Shown: positions 1 to 6,327, numbered from the stretch's first letter. The stretch is DNA of 6,674 bases from CAXDOZ01 sp963991145 (GCA_963991145.1 CAXDOZ010000126.1:1-6674), one strand, 5' to 3'. A program made the numbers and translations. The notes: generated by a model not told the origin, from the letters alone.

Positions 1-26
1 CTTGATACATGATGGCTGCGCGCTAA

Positions 27-1253
27 TGGGCGAGGAAGAATCAAACCGAATGGGAGAGCTGGTGGCAGGATCCAGATAGCAAGCTGGTGCACTTTCTGGG
101 TAAGGATAATATCGTTTTCCATACCATCATATTCCCTGCTCTTTTGAAGGAGCATGGTGATTTTAACCTGCCTACAAATGTTCCGGCCAATGAGTTTATG
201 AATCTCGAGGGAAGGAAAATGAGTACATCGAGAAACTGGACCGTTTGGCTGCATGAGTATCTGGCGGAGATTCCTAATAAGCAAGACGAGCTTAGATATA
301 CCCTTTTGACCAATCTGCCGGAGGCGAAGGATAGCGAGTTCACCTGGAAGGATTTCCAAAGCAAAGTGAACAGTGAGCTGGTTGCTACGCTTGGCAATTT
401 TGTGAACCGCATCATCGTGCTTTCTCAAAAATACTTTGATGGTGAATGCAGGCCTGCGGCCGATTTGAATTTGGAGGATCATGAACTCATCCGCGAGGCG
501 ATGAACACTTACGAGAAAGTAGGGGAGCGAATTGAGACTTATAATATTCGTCAGGCGATGGAGGATATCATGGCTTATGCCCGTGAGTGCAATCGGGTGT
601 TAACTGAGGAGGAGCCATGGAAGAAGATAAAAACCGATGAGGATGCAGTTAGAGGTACCCTTTGGGTTTGTGCCCAGGCTATCGGACACCTAGGTGCGAT
701 GCTGGAGCCTTTCCTTCCATTTACTTCAGAGAAGATCTTTAAACTTTTAAATCTGGAAGGTGAGAAGATCTCCTGGCCGATGCCTGCCGAGATCGTCCCG
801 AAGGGACATAAACTTGCAGAGCCATTTTTACTTTTTGAGAAAATTGAGGATAAGCTGGTTGAAGAGCAAATGCAAAAGCTCGAAGATGCAAAAGCGAAAA
901 ATATGGCAGAGAAAAGTCCTGTGAAAGAAGCAACTGAGTACGATGATTTCATGAAGATGGATCTTCGTGCAGCTACGATCATTGAAGCGGAGCAGGTTCC
1001 AAAGACCGACAAGCTGATGAAGCTAAAGCTCGATGTGGGATTTGAACAAAGGACTGTTGTTTCTGGCATCGCAGAGTATCATAAAGCCTCAGACCTGATC
1101 GGGCAGAAGGTTACTCTTTTGGCCAATTTGAAGCCCAGAAAACTTCGTGGAATTGAATCTCAGGGAATGATCCTGATGGCTGAAAACAAAGACGGACAGT
1201 TAGTTTTTGTTAGCCCGGGGGAAGATGCCGAGAACGGGGCTTCCATTTCCTAG
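27..1253 (+). CDS. metG: Methionyl-tRNA synthetase, C-terminal portion (5' truncated)
   Basis: Class I aminoacyl-tRNA synthetase that charges tRNA-Met with methionine in the cytoplasm. About 408 C-terminal residues are present; bacterial forms with the extra C-terminal domain run to roughly 670-690 residues, so the HIGH motif and most of the Rossmann domain lie off the window. Visible in order: the conserved stretch around LVHFLGKDNIVFH (from about 84), the KMSKS signature in the form KMSTS (216-230), the helical anticodon-binding domain (about 330-850), a charged Lys/Glu linker (about 850-935), and a C-terminal EMAP-II/Trbp111-like tRNA-binding domain (about 939-1250) with the typical VVSGIAEYH and ANLKPRKLRGIESQGMIL segments. 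The GTG at 87 is an internal Val codon, not a start: the frame stays open and homologous (WARKNQTEWESWWQDPDSK) back to 27, where a TAA at 24-26 interrupts it. That stop is probably a contig-end sequence error. Identification is secure. Confidence 0.96.
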   Translation, partial: WARKNQTEWESWWQDPDSKLVHFLGKDNIVFHTIIFPALLKEHGDFNLPTNVPANEFMNLEGRKMSTSRNWTVWLHEYLAEIPNKQDELRYTLLTNLPEAKDSEFTWKDFQSKVNSELVATLGNFVNRIIVLSQKYFDGECRPAADLNLEDHELIREAMNTYEKVGERIETYNIRQAMEDIMAYARECNRVLTEEEPWKKIKTDEDAVRGTLWVCAQAIGHLGAMLEPFLPFTSEKIFKLLNLEGEKISWPMPAEIVPKGHKLAEPFLLFEKIEDKLVEEQMQKLEDAKAKNMAEKSPVKEATEYDDFMKMDLRAATIIEAEQVPKTDKLMKLKLDVGFEQRTVVSGIAEYHKASDLIGQKVTLLANLKPRKLRGIESQGMILMAENKDGQLVFVSPGEDAENGASIS

Positions 1254-1354
1254 GTCAGAGCAAACATAAACAAGGCGACGAATGTTAACTTTTGGTTAAG
1301 CTCAATTGCAAGAGGACTAATGCAATGGCTTATCTTAACGGAAATCGTTTTTTA

Positions 1355-2569
1355 ATGAATAAATTCTACATTCTAGTTTCTCTGCTTGCTTTTAGTTTTT
1401 TCAATTTATCTGCACAATGTGATGGCAGATGTGAGCAAGAGATCTTTTCTCAGGTAACAGTTACACAAGGAGTTCCTTACGGCTCTGCCGATGGGCAAAC
1501 GCTGTTCATGGATATCTATCAGCCAACAGGTGATACTGCTACGAATCGTCCGGTTGTGATCATGTGTTTTGGTGGAGCCTTTATTGGTGGAGAGCGCACA
1601 AGCGGTGAGCTTGTTTTAATTTGCGAGGATCTGGCAAAGAAGGGATATGTAACTGCCTCCATCGATTACAGGTTGGAAAGCCCATTGAATGTGATTTTTG
1701 AAGAGAACATGGTGAAGGCTGTTTTGAGAGCTACTCAAGATGGAAAAGCAGCCGTGCGATTCTTTAGAAAAGAAGCTGCCAATGGTAATGCTTATGGCAT
1801 AGACTCTTCGACTATTTTCATTGGAGGAACCTCAGCAGGAGGTATCCTTGGGATGCATGTAGCTTACCTCAATGATTCTACTCTTCTTTCTCCAAACTGG
1901 CTTCAATGGTCAAATGATATTGGCGGAATTGAAGGTAATTCCGGAAATCCTGGCTACAGCTCAAGAGTCTCGGGTGTAGTAGGTTTTGCAGCCGCTTTAG
2001 GAGATTCAGCCTGGCTGAAAACAGCAAATATTCCCTTTATGTCGGTTCATGCAGAAGATGACGGAACTGTTCCATACAATATTGGCTTTCCACTCGGTCT
2101 TGCTACTCTACCTAATCTATATGGCTCAAATGTTTTGGCCCATCGGGCCGATATTCTTGGGATCCACAATCCTTTTTACTCCTACACGGGTGACAATCAT
2201 CCACCATTCGCAGGAGATAATGGCTTGATACCTGGGGTTATGGATTCTACAATCGACAGGATGACCCGTTTCCTTTACAGAGTGCTTCCATGTACGCCAG
2301 CTGTTGGGATTGCCGATCTGACTTTCGAGGAGAATGAGATCTCTGTTTATCCCAATCCAGTGGTAAACGGGATGCTAAATATTCAAAGCTTCAATTCAGA
2401 AGCGGATCATGTTCGTCTTTACTCTATTGACGGCGCTCAAATTGACGAGCTAGGCTTTTCTGGCTCAGAGCAATTAGATATGAGTGGCCTTTCGGCCGGA
2501 TGGTATATTGTTGAAGTGAGTGCTTCCAATACCGGTCAGGTTCTTAGGAAGAAGATCTGGAAGCCATAA
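1355..2569 (+). CDS. Secreted alpha/beta-hydrolase (carboxylesterase-like) with T9SS type A sorting domain
   Basis: 404 residues from the ATG at 1355. The frame stays open upstream to a TTG at 1292, but only the 1355 start places a signal peptide at the N-terminus (MNKFY, hydrophobic to about residue 19, likely cut at SA|Q, residues 20/21). The catalytic domain (about 30-315) has an oxyanion-type FGGAF (72-76), a DYRL strand end (104-107) and a GGTSAGG nucleophile elbow with Ser160. The likely acid is Asp235 or Asp236 in HAEDDGTVPY, and the likely base is His282 in GDNHPPF. This matches the carboxylesterase/BD-FAE-like branch of the fold; the substrate cannot be told from sequence. Residues about 322-404 form a Por-secretion-system tail: YPNP (332-335), a beta-rich middle, LSAGWYIVEV and a basic end (RKKIWKP). 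This implies Sec export to the periplasm, then T9SS release or surface anchoring. It lies 101 bp after metG with no clear promoter seen. Confidence 0.9.
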   Translation: MNKFYILVSLLAFSFFNLSAQCDGRCEQEIFSQVTVTQGVPYGSADGQTLFMDIYQPTGDTATNRPVVIMCFGGAFIGGERTSGELVLICEDLAKKGYVTASIDYRLESPLNVIFEENMVKAVLRATQDGKAAVRFFRKEAANGNAYGIDSSTIFIGGTSAGGILGMHVAYLNDSTLLSPNWLQWSNDIGGIEGNSGNPGYSSRVSGVVGFAAALGDSAWLKTANIPFMSVHAEDDGTVPYNIGFPLGLATLPNLYGSNVLAHRADILGIHNPFYSYTGDNHPPFAGDNGLIPGVMDSTIDRMTRFLYRVLPCTPAVGIADLTFEENEISVYPNPVVNGMLNIQSFNSEADHVRLYSIDGAQIDELGFSGSEQLDMSGLSAGWYIVEVSASNTGQVLRKKIWKP

Positions 2570-2597
2570 TTATTACAAAGAATTTGTAATAATTATG
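2565..2597. terminator. Perfect 15-bp AT-rich hairpin over the esterase stop codon
   Basis: Bases 2565-2579 (CATAATTATTACAAA) are an exact inverted repeat of 2583-2597, with a 3-nt GAA loop. The TAA stop (2567-2569) lies inside the left arm. No U-tract follows (TGCTGAC comes next), so it is not a textbook intrinsic terminator. It may act as a 3'-end stabiliser or a weak bidirectional terminator. The perfect stem is seen directly; the function is inferred. Confidence 0.55.
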
Positions 2598-2599
2598 TG

Positions 2600-2622
2600 C
2601 TGACAAGCCGCAGGCTTCGTCA
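2600..2622. repeat. Bulged palindrome, copy 1 (REP-like)
   Basis: A short stem-loop: TGAC and AAGCC pair with GGCTT and GTCA across a GCA loop, with one unpaired C (2618) between the two 3' half-stems. The same element, with loop TTT, recurs at 2929-2952. Two copies sharing stem and bulge within 350 bp suggest a small interspersed palindromic repeat, but the genome-wide copy number cannot be seen here. Confidence 0.55.
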
Positions 2623-2628
2623 ATACCC

Positions 2629-2655
2629 TTGCCTGAGATACTTTTGATCAGGCAA
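2629..2655. repeat. 8-bp inverted repeat TTGCCTGA / TCAGGCAA
   Basis: Perfect arms at 2629-2636 and 2648-2655 with an 11-nt loop, directly beyond the bulged palindrome. No U-tract follows. It could form a hairpin in read-through RNA from the esterase gene; the function is unknown. Confidence 0.4.
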
Positions 2656-2797
2656 ATCTACCTTCGCCAAGGCTTTTGGGTTCGAAGAGCTATGGTGGAC
2701 ACAGTAGGCGATTGAACTATTATCTTTTGTTTGTAATTGCATTCATGGCAGAAGGAATTCAGCATTCCAGCATTTTAGCAATCTTGCATTCCAAAAC
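2656..2797. other. Intergenic spacer before the tRNA, no gene seen
   Basis: 142 bp with no coding frame of useful length; the longest ATG frame here is about 20 codons, from 2744 into the tRNA. It holds a short palindrome CCTT-CGCC-AAGG (2661-2672) and two direct copies of GCATTCCA (2762-2769 and 2786-2793). The tRNA promoter should lie in this stretch. TATCTTTT at 2721-2728 resembles the Bacteroidota -7 box with its last base wrong and is 70 bp from the tRNA, so I do not call it. Confidence 0.5.
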
Positions 2798-2869
2798 GGC
2801 CCCGTAGTTCAAGGGATAGAATAGGAGTTTCCTAAACTCTAGATCCAGGTTCGAGTCCTGGCGGGGCTA
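2798..2869 (+). tRNA. tRNA-Arg (anticodon CCT)
   Basis: A full cloverleaf folds by hand. Acceptor arm 2798-2804 with 2862-2868 (first pair G-U, the other six Watson-Crick). D-stem GTTC 2807-2810 with GAAT 2819-2822. Anticodon stem GGAGT 2824-2828 with ACTCT 2836-2840. Loop TTCCTAA 2829-2835, giving anticodon CCT (2831-2833), which reads the Arg codon AGG. Variable loop is 4 nt. T-stem CCAGG 2845-2849 with CCTGG 2857-2861, around TTCGAGT. The discriminator is A2869 and the 3' CCA is not encoded, as is common in this phylum. The gene stands alone between protein genes. A partial second copy of its 3' end follows at 2888-2971. Confidence 0.93.
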
Positions 2870-2896
2870 CTTCGTTTCACATTCATTGGTTCGAGC

Positions 2897-2925
2897 CTCG
2901 ACGCATTGCTTTAGCAATGGTCGAG
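2897..2925. repeat. 12-bp bulged palindrome inside the tRNA copy
   Basis: CTCGAC (2897-2902) and CATTGC (2904-2909) pair perfectly with GCAATG (2914-2919) and GTCGAG (2920-2925) across a TTTA loop, with one bulged G at 2903. Read on the other strand it has the same design as its neighbour: outer stem, inner stem, short loop, inner stem, bulged C, outer stem. The two units are therefore like an inverted pair of related REP-type elements. Confidence 0.6.
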
Positions 2926-2928
2926 ATT

Positions 2929-2952
2929 CTGACAAGCCTTTGGCTTCGTCAG
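2929..2952. repeat. Bulged palindrome, copy 2 (REP-like)
   Basis: CTGAC and AAGCC (2929-2938) pair with GGCTT (2942-2946) and GTCAG (2948-2952), with a TTT loop and a bulged C at 2947. It has the same stem and bulge as the element at 2600-2622, from which it differs in the loop and the terminal pair. Confidence 0.6.
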
Positions 2953-2977
2953 TATCCTGGCGGGGCTACTTATTTTA

Positions 2978-3024
2978 GATAGGCGGATAGGCGGATAGGC
3001 GGATAGGCGGATAGGCGGATAGGC
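2978..3024 (+). repeat. Tandem octamer GATAGGCG, 5.9 copies
   Basis: Five perfect 8-bp units (2978-3017) plus a 7-base partial unit (3018-3024), with no mismatch. It starts 7 bp after the split tRNA copy and ends 111 bp before the TPR lipoprotein start. Perfect short tandem arrays are prone to strand slippage, so the copy number is likely to vary between isolates. The sequence does not show whether this affects expression. Confidence 0.9.
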
Positions 3025-3101
3025 AAATCCCTCCTCCGTCATTTTGTATTAGTATCTGAAAAAGGATTAGGATCATCAAAAAAAATCTCCCTTTTCCCCA
3101 C

Positions 3102-3128
3102 TTGCCTATTTACCAATCTTTAAGTTTG
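3102..3128 (+). promoter_or_regulatory. Candidate Bacteroidota promoter for the TPR lipoprotein
   Basis: TAAGTTTG (3121-3128) matches the Bacteroidota sigma-A -7 box TAnnTTTG exactly. A TTG at 3102-3104 could be the -33 element, but the 16-nt gap is shorter than the usual 19 or so. The box ends only 7 bases before the ATG at 3136. If real, the transcript would be leaderless or nearly so. Confidence 0.4.
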
Positions 3129-3135
3129 CCTCATT

Positions 3136-3798
3136 ATGAAAAGAGCATTCCTATTCCTCCTGATTCTACCTTTCGCATTTTCTTGTAACTCAGAGCCCGA
3201 ACCAGATTTTTTCGACCCATATTCAGACACCTATGATTTGTATATGGCCGGTGAGATTTCTGAAGATGAGGCGATTGAAGCCATTGAAAAGTTTGTTGAG
3301 GATAATCCTGGGGAGGAAGTCGGATTCTTATTTCTTGGATTCTTACACGAACGTAAATCCGATTGGAATTCAGCTGAGGAGAGCTTTAGATCTGCAATTG
3401 CGATAAACAGCAAATCTTATCAGGCTTATAATGGAATTGGCTTTGTCATGATTACCAGAGGGCAATTTGACAGCTCAGCTATTTATCTGAATAAAGCTCT
3501 TGAATTGAATAGTAAGAATGCCTATTCAGAGATCAATCTTGCCGTTGGTCAGATCCTGACAGGTGATACTTTAACGGCTCTTTCCAACATAGAGAAAAGT
3601 CTTACAAAGGAGAGGAACTCCTATAATTCAGCAATAGCAGCCTTGATTTGGGAAGCCAACGGAGATTTAGAGAGATCAATTGAGATCAGAGAAGAAGCAC
3701 TAGAGTTAAATGCTGAATTCTTTACTGCACCTGGAATCATCCTTGAGTCAAATGGTTCTTTCGACCAATGGGTGCAAAGCTTTAGTACTGGTCGATAA
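3136..3798 (+). CDS. TPR-repeat lipoprotein
   Basis: 220 residues. The N-terminus is a lipoprotein signal: MKR, a hydrophobic core, then AFSC with Cys17 as the lipidation site, which fixes the start at 3136. After an acidic linker (NSEPEPD) and a short helical region come about four tetratricopeptide repeats at roughly 61-94, 95-128, 129-162 and 163-196. These have the usual small and aromatic spacing (for example AYNGIGFVMITRGQFDSSA and YLNKALELN). TPRs bind partner proteins; no catalytic domain is seen. Expected location is the periplasmic leaflet of the outer membrane, or the cell surface if the Ser-Glu-rich stretch after Cys17 works as a Bacteroidota lipoprotein export signal (inference). 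The 3' end overlaps the convergent membrane-protein gene by 17 bp, so the last five codons are read on both strands. The specific role and partner are unknown. Confidence 0.88.
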   Translation: MKRAFLFLLILPFAFSCNSEPEPDFFDPYSDTYDLYMAGEISEDEAIEAIEKFVEDNPGEEVGFLFLGFLHERKSDWNSAEESFRSAIAINSKSYQAYNGIGFVMITRGQFDSSAIYLNKALELNSKNAYSEINLAVGQILTGDTLTALSNIEKSLTKERNSYNSAIAALIWEANGDLERSIEIREEALELNAEFFTAPGIILESNGSFDQWVQSFSTGR

Positions 3799-4693
3799 GT
3801 ACAATAGCTATAAAGGAAACTACCAAAGCAACAATTCCGGGTAAGGAAACCTTATCCAGAACATTATTCCTTCTTATCTGAACCACTCCTTTGAAGTTGT
3901 GCAGAATGAGGAACATTCCTATTAGAAATAGCGCCAGACCTGCAAAATTGATAAACAGCATTTGATTGTGCTTTGGCCAGGTCATTGCAAAAAGTAAAAC
4001 TGTGGCGATCAGAAATGGGATGAAGATCATGAAGAAGAATAGCTTTCGCCTTCCGTAAAAGTTGTTTGAAAGTTTAAAGGAATGGGAGAGGGAGAGCAAG
4101 GGCTTAGTAAACCAAAGCCCAGCAAGAACACATAATGAGGCAGCTACAATGGTGATTACAATATTGATAGGACTTTCCAATCTAAACCATGCAGCAATAA
4201 CTGCTGGGCCAGTGTACAACTCAAGTGAATCATAACTATCATAAAACATTGTGAGCGCGAATTGGGAAAAGAACAAGCTAATTCCTAAGATCTGCATCCA
4301 AAAGAAACACAGATTCACAATATCCTTTCTCCTTCTACTTGTGTAGAATCCAATTCTCCCAACAAGTGACATCATCAGATAGCTAATAGGACCTGCTGAG
4401 TAGATCAAAAGAACTCTGTTTTTTGAATATAGTCCAGCCTCGGTAGGCAGAATAGAATAGCCTAAGGAGAGATTGCCGCTTAGCCCAAATAATTTTGCCG
4501 CAGCCGTGATCGCCAGGCTGTAGACAATTTGGAGAATTACATATGCGATCACTAGTGCTATTGCACTATTCAATGCTCTCCTGATCCAATGGGAAGAAGG
4601 TTCATTTAAGTAAGGCCTGATATCATCATAGTAATGTATATCTCCTAGATCGATTCCCGACTTGTTTGCCGTCTGGGTACTGATATCTGACAT
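3782..4693 (-). CDS. Multi-pass membrane protein of unknown function
   Basis: 303 residues starting at an ATG (4691-4693 on the minus strand). A soluble N-terminus of about 40 residues rich in acidic and Tyr residues precedes about seven predicted hydrophobic helices, at roughly 42-66, 93-116, 124-150, 173-195, 216-238, 245-265 and 283-301. Basic clusters follow several of them (SRRRKD 119-124, GRRK 214-217, QIRRNN 272-277). No catalytic motif is visible. The segment NRVLLIYSAGPISYLMM (92-108) recalls the post-active-site helix of M50-type membrane peptidases, but there is no HExxH, so at most it would be a degenerate relative, and this is a weak resemblance. It ends overlapping the TPR lipoprotein gene tail to tail. 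It lies 99 bp downstream of the 4793-6181 gene on the same strand, so co-transcription is possible. I do not recognise the family. Confidence 0.8.
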   Translation of the reverse strand: MSDISTQTANKSGIDLGDIHYYDDIRPYLNEPSSHWIRRALNSAIALVIAYVILQIVYSLAITAAAKLFGLSGNLSLGYSILPTEAGLYSKNRVLLIYSAGPISYLMMSLVGRIGFYTSRRRKDIVNLCFFWMQILGISLFFSQFALTMFYDSYDSLELYTGPAVIAAWFRLESPINIVITIVAASLCVLAGLWFTKPLLSLSHSFKLSNNFYGRRKLFFFMIFIPFLIATVLLFAMTWPKHNQMLFINFAGLALFLIGMFLILHNFKGVVQIRRNNVLDKVSLPGIVALVVSFIAIVLIDQY

Positions 4694-4792
4694 TTGCCAA
4701 TGATAATATAATTGCAGATTACCAGTGTAAACTCAGGATTAAAAAAAGGGCGAATCAAACTTGATCAACCATACTGCTCTTTCCTTCTCAGT

Positions 4793-6181
4793 TTAAGAGT
4801 AAGTAGGTTTTTCGGCATTCAGGTAGTTAATCTGAATATGGCTAAATGGAACCAGGAACAGATTAAATGTTTCGTTTGAAAAGTTCTCCAAATCCTCCAC
4901 CATTGCAAATGCCTTTGCGTATTCGCCTTTGCGATTCAAATTGAGCCACTCGGAGAATTGAATCCAATATGGGTCATTGTTTAAACCGTGCTTTCTTAGC
5001 ATTTTCCTGAAGCGATTAGTCTCATATGACAAACGCTCATAGTTATTCTCAATCACCTGAATTATTACAGAAAGAGCAGCGCACTCAATAGGGATCCAAT
5101 AATCATTCTTTTCTAAATAAGAGCTGTAGTTTCTAGACAATAGATTATTGCTTTGGGCACTTTCAAGTCTGTTCTCATACAGATCTGAGAGTGCAAGAAG
5201 GAAGTGATAGAAACAAACAAGCTTCCTGCTTGATATTGGGAGTAACTGATCGTCAATATGCTCTTTCAGAAAGTTTGAGGCACTTGTATAAAGTCTTCTG
5301 TTTAAAAGATTCTTAGTGTTGATGAAAAGGTAGTAGAAGTAGGCATTTTCATACATTCTGTACCCCTTGATCGTTTGCACATACGACTTGAGCTGGAGAA
5401 GAGACTCATCAAATTTTTTACTATCACCGGTGAGGTAATAGAATTTATTGAATAAAGCATAGATCGCGAATCTGCAATCAGGGTAGCGGAATTGCAAAGG
5501 CGTATTAATATATAGTTTGTACAATTTGTTTAGGTCTTCTCCATAAACACTGAGATCTTGATCATTAAAGGGATTTAACCTAATTGAGAGCTTTGAGCTT
5601 AAAGTTAAAAACTGAGAAACCGGACTGTCTAACTTGAAATGGATCACTTCCATTTCTCTAAGCATATTCTCAACTTTTTGGTTTTCTTCTTCATGAAAGG
5701 AGTAAAACAAATCCGGACTTCTAAAACATACATCAAAGAATAGCTCTTCTAGTCTTGCGAAATCGGATGCTTTCTCTCTTGCTTCAGAATATTTTTCAGA
5801 GTAGTGCTGCTGCTTCTTTTGGTTGTAGTAGTATACCAACTTATAGCACATGTATACCTCTTCAAGAGATTTGTAAAGGTCTAATTCCTTTGCTCTCTTT
5901 TCCAGCATATGGAGACTCTTTATTAATAGAGTTGAGCTTTTAGAGTAAAGCAAAGTACGGAGGTTATCAATTTGCTCTCTTGTCTCGATTACTTTATTCT
6001 TACCAAGCTCAAGTTTCAGCTGGATAATGTCATCGGTTAATCGATGCTTTAGGGTATAAAATGCTGATTTGTCTTTGTATCCTAATTGCTTAATGGCTTC
6101 TTCATTATTTGAAATTGATCCTTTATCGACAATCTTTACTAAGTCAAGTTTTTTTGACCCCGCACCGATCCTCTTCTTCAA
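4793..6181 (-). CDS. Helical TPR-like protein with possible N-terminal HTH-like domain, unknown function; 5' end uncertain
   Basis: 462 residues from a TTG at 6179-6181. No signal peptide or membrane helix is seen, so it is probably cytoplasmic. Residues about 10-55 (VDKGSISNNEEAIKQLGYKD followed by a basic helix) look like a small helical, possibly helix-turn-helix, domain. The rest is all-helical, rich in Leu, Tyr, Phe and Lys, with paired helices of TPR-like length but degenerate consensus. This architecture is common in uncharacterised Bacteroidota proteins; I cannot name a family. The start is odd. The same frame continues 12 codons upstream with protein-like sequence (SLNSLNQEELKLL) to a TAA at 6218-6220, and five codons beyond that is an ATG (6233-6235) preceded by an A-rich stretch. 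Either a rare start (TTG 6181 or CTG 6214) is used, or a nonsense change or base error has cut a 480-residue gene. The base composition is visibly more AT-rich than metG. Confidence 0.75.
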   Translation of the reverse strand: MKKRIGAGSKKLDLVKIVDKGSISNNEEAIKQLGYKDKSAFYTLKHRLTDDIIQLKLELGKNKVIETREQIDNLRTLLYSKSSTLLIKSLHMLEKRAKELDLYKSLEEVYMCYKLVYYYNQKKQQHYSEKYSEAREKASDFARLEELFFDVCFRSPDLFYSFHEEENQKVENMLREMEVIHFKLDSPVSQFLTLSSKLSIRLNPFNDQDLSVYGEDLNKLYKLYINTPLQFRYPDCRFAIYALFNKFYYLTGDSKKFDESLLQLKSYVQTIKGYRMYENAYFYYLFINTKNLLNRRLYTSASNFLKEHIDDQLLPISSRKLVCFYHFLLALSDLYENRLESAQSNNLLSRNYSSYLEKNDYWIPIECAALSVIIQVIENNYERLSYETNRFRKMLRKHGLNNDPYWIQFSEWLNLNRKGEYAKAFAMVEDLENFSNETFNLFLVPFSHIQINYLNAEKPTYS

Positions 6182-6319
6182 TAATTTGAGTTCTTCCTGG
6201 TTTAAGGAGTTCAGTGATTAGGAGAGTAATTCCATTTTTTTGCAGTTCTGAGATTTAAAATCTGTATAAATTAAAGCGTCCACGATAAAAAATAAATAAG
6301 TGTATTCTAGAAGGGACAC

Positions 6320-6327
6320 CAAATTTA
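6320..6327 (-). promoter_or_regulatory. Candidate minus-strand -7 box for the TPR-like gene
   Basis: On the minus strand this reads TAAATTTG, an exact match to TAnnTTTG. It lies 84 bp upstream of the ATG at 6235 and 138 bp upstream of the TTG at 6181. No TTG is found at the expected -33 distance, so only the -7 element is supported. Confidence 0.3.

Larger units (their letters stand above)
2888..2971 (+). repeat. Second copy of the tRNA-Arg 3' end, split by 59 bp of palindromes
   Basis: GGTTCGAG at 2888-2895 and TCCTGGCGGGGCTACTT at 2955-2971 match 2848-2855 and 2856-2872. In the real tRNA these two blocks are contiguous. Here 59 bp (2896-2954), made almost wholly of two stem-loops, sits exactly between them. 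The match continues 3 bases past the tRNA end (CTT). The copy starts 18 bp after the tRNA and cannot fold as a tRNA itself. It resembles an attachment-site duplication or a local tandem duplication that later took in palindromic repeats; which of these occurred cannot be decided here. Confidence 0.75.

Noticed and set aside
87..89. GTG at 87 as a metG start codon
   Set aside because: It is an internal Val codon in the conserved LVHFLGKDN segment, and MetRS homology continues upstream.
575..1069. Long minus-strand open frame within metG
   Set aside because: It is a Ser- and Phe-rich shadow of the metG codons with no start signal or recognisable domain.
1301..1340. Promoter for the esterase (TATCTTAA with an upstream TTG)
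   Set aside because: The -7 match lacks the TTTG end and the spacing to TTG is off; it is no better than chance in AT-rich DNA.
1292..1354. Upstream TTG start extending the esterase by 21 residues
   Set aside because: It would place a polar, Cys- and Arg-containing stretch in front of a clear signal peptide; the ATG at 1355 gives a normal export signal.
2744..2806. A 20-codon ORF running into the tRNA
   Set aside because: It ends inside the tRNA gene and shows no coding character.
2978..3024. CRISPR array
   Set aside because: The units are 8 bp, contiguous and without spacers; this is a simple tandem repeat.
4694..4792. Intrinsic terminator between the two minus-strand genes (ATCAA/TTGAT palindrome and a run of T on that strand)
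   Set aside because: The stem is only 4-5 bp with almost no loop, and the T-run starts six bases away, so it does not fit a terminator.
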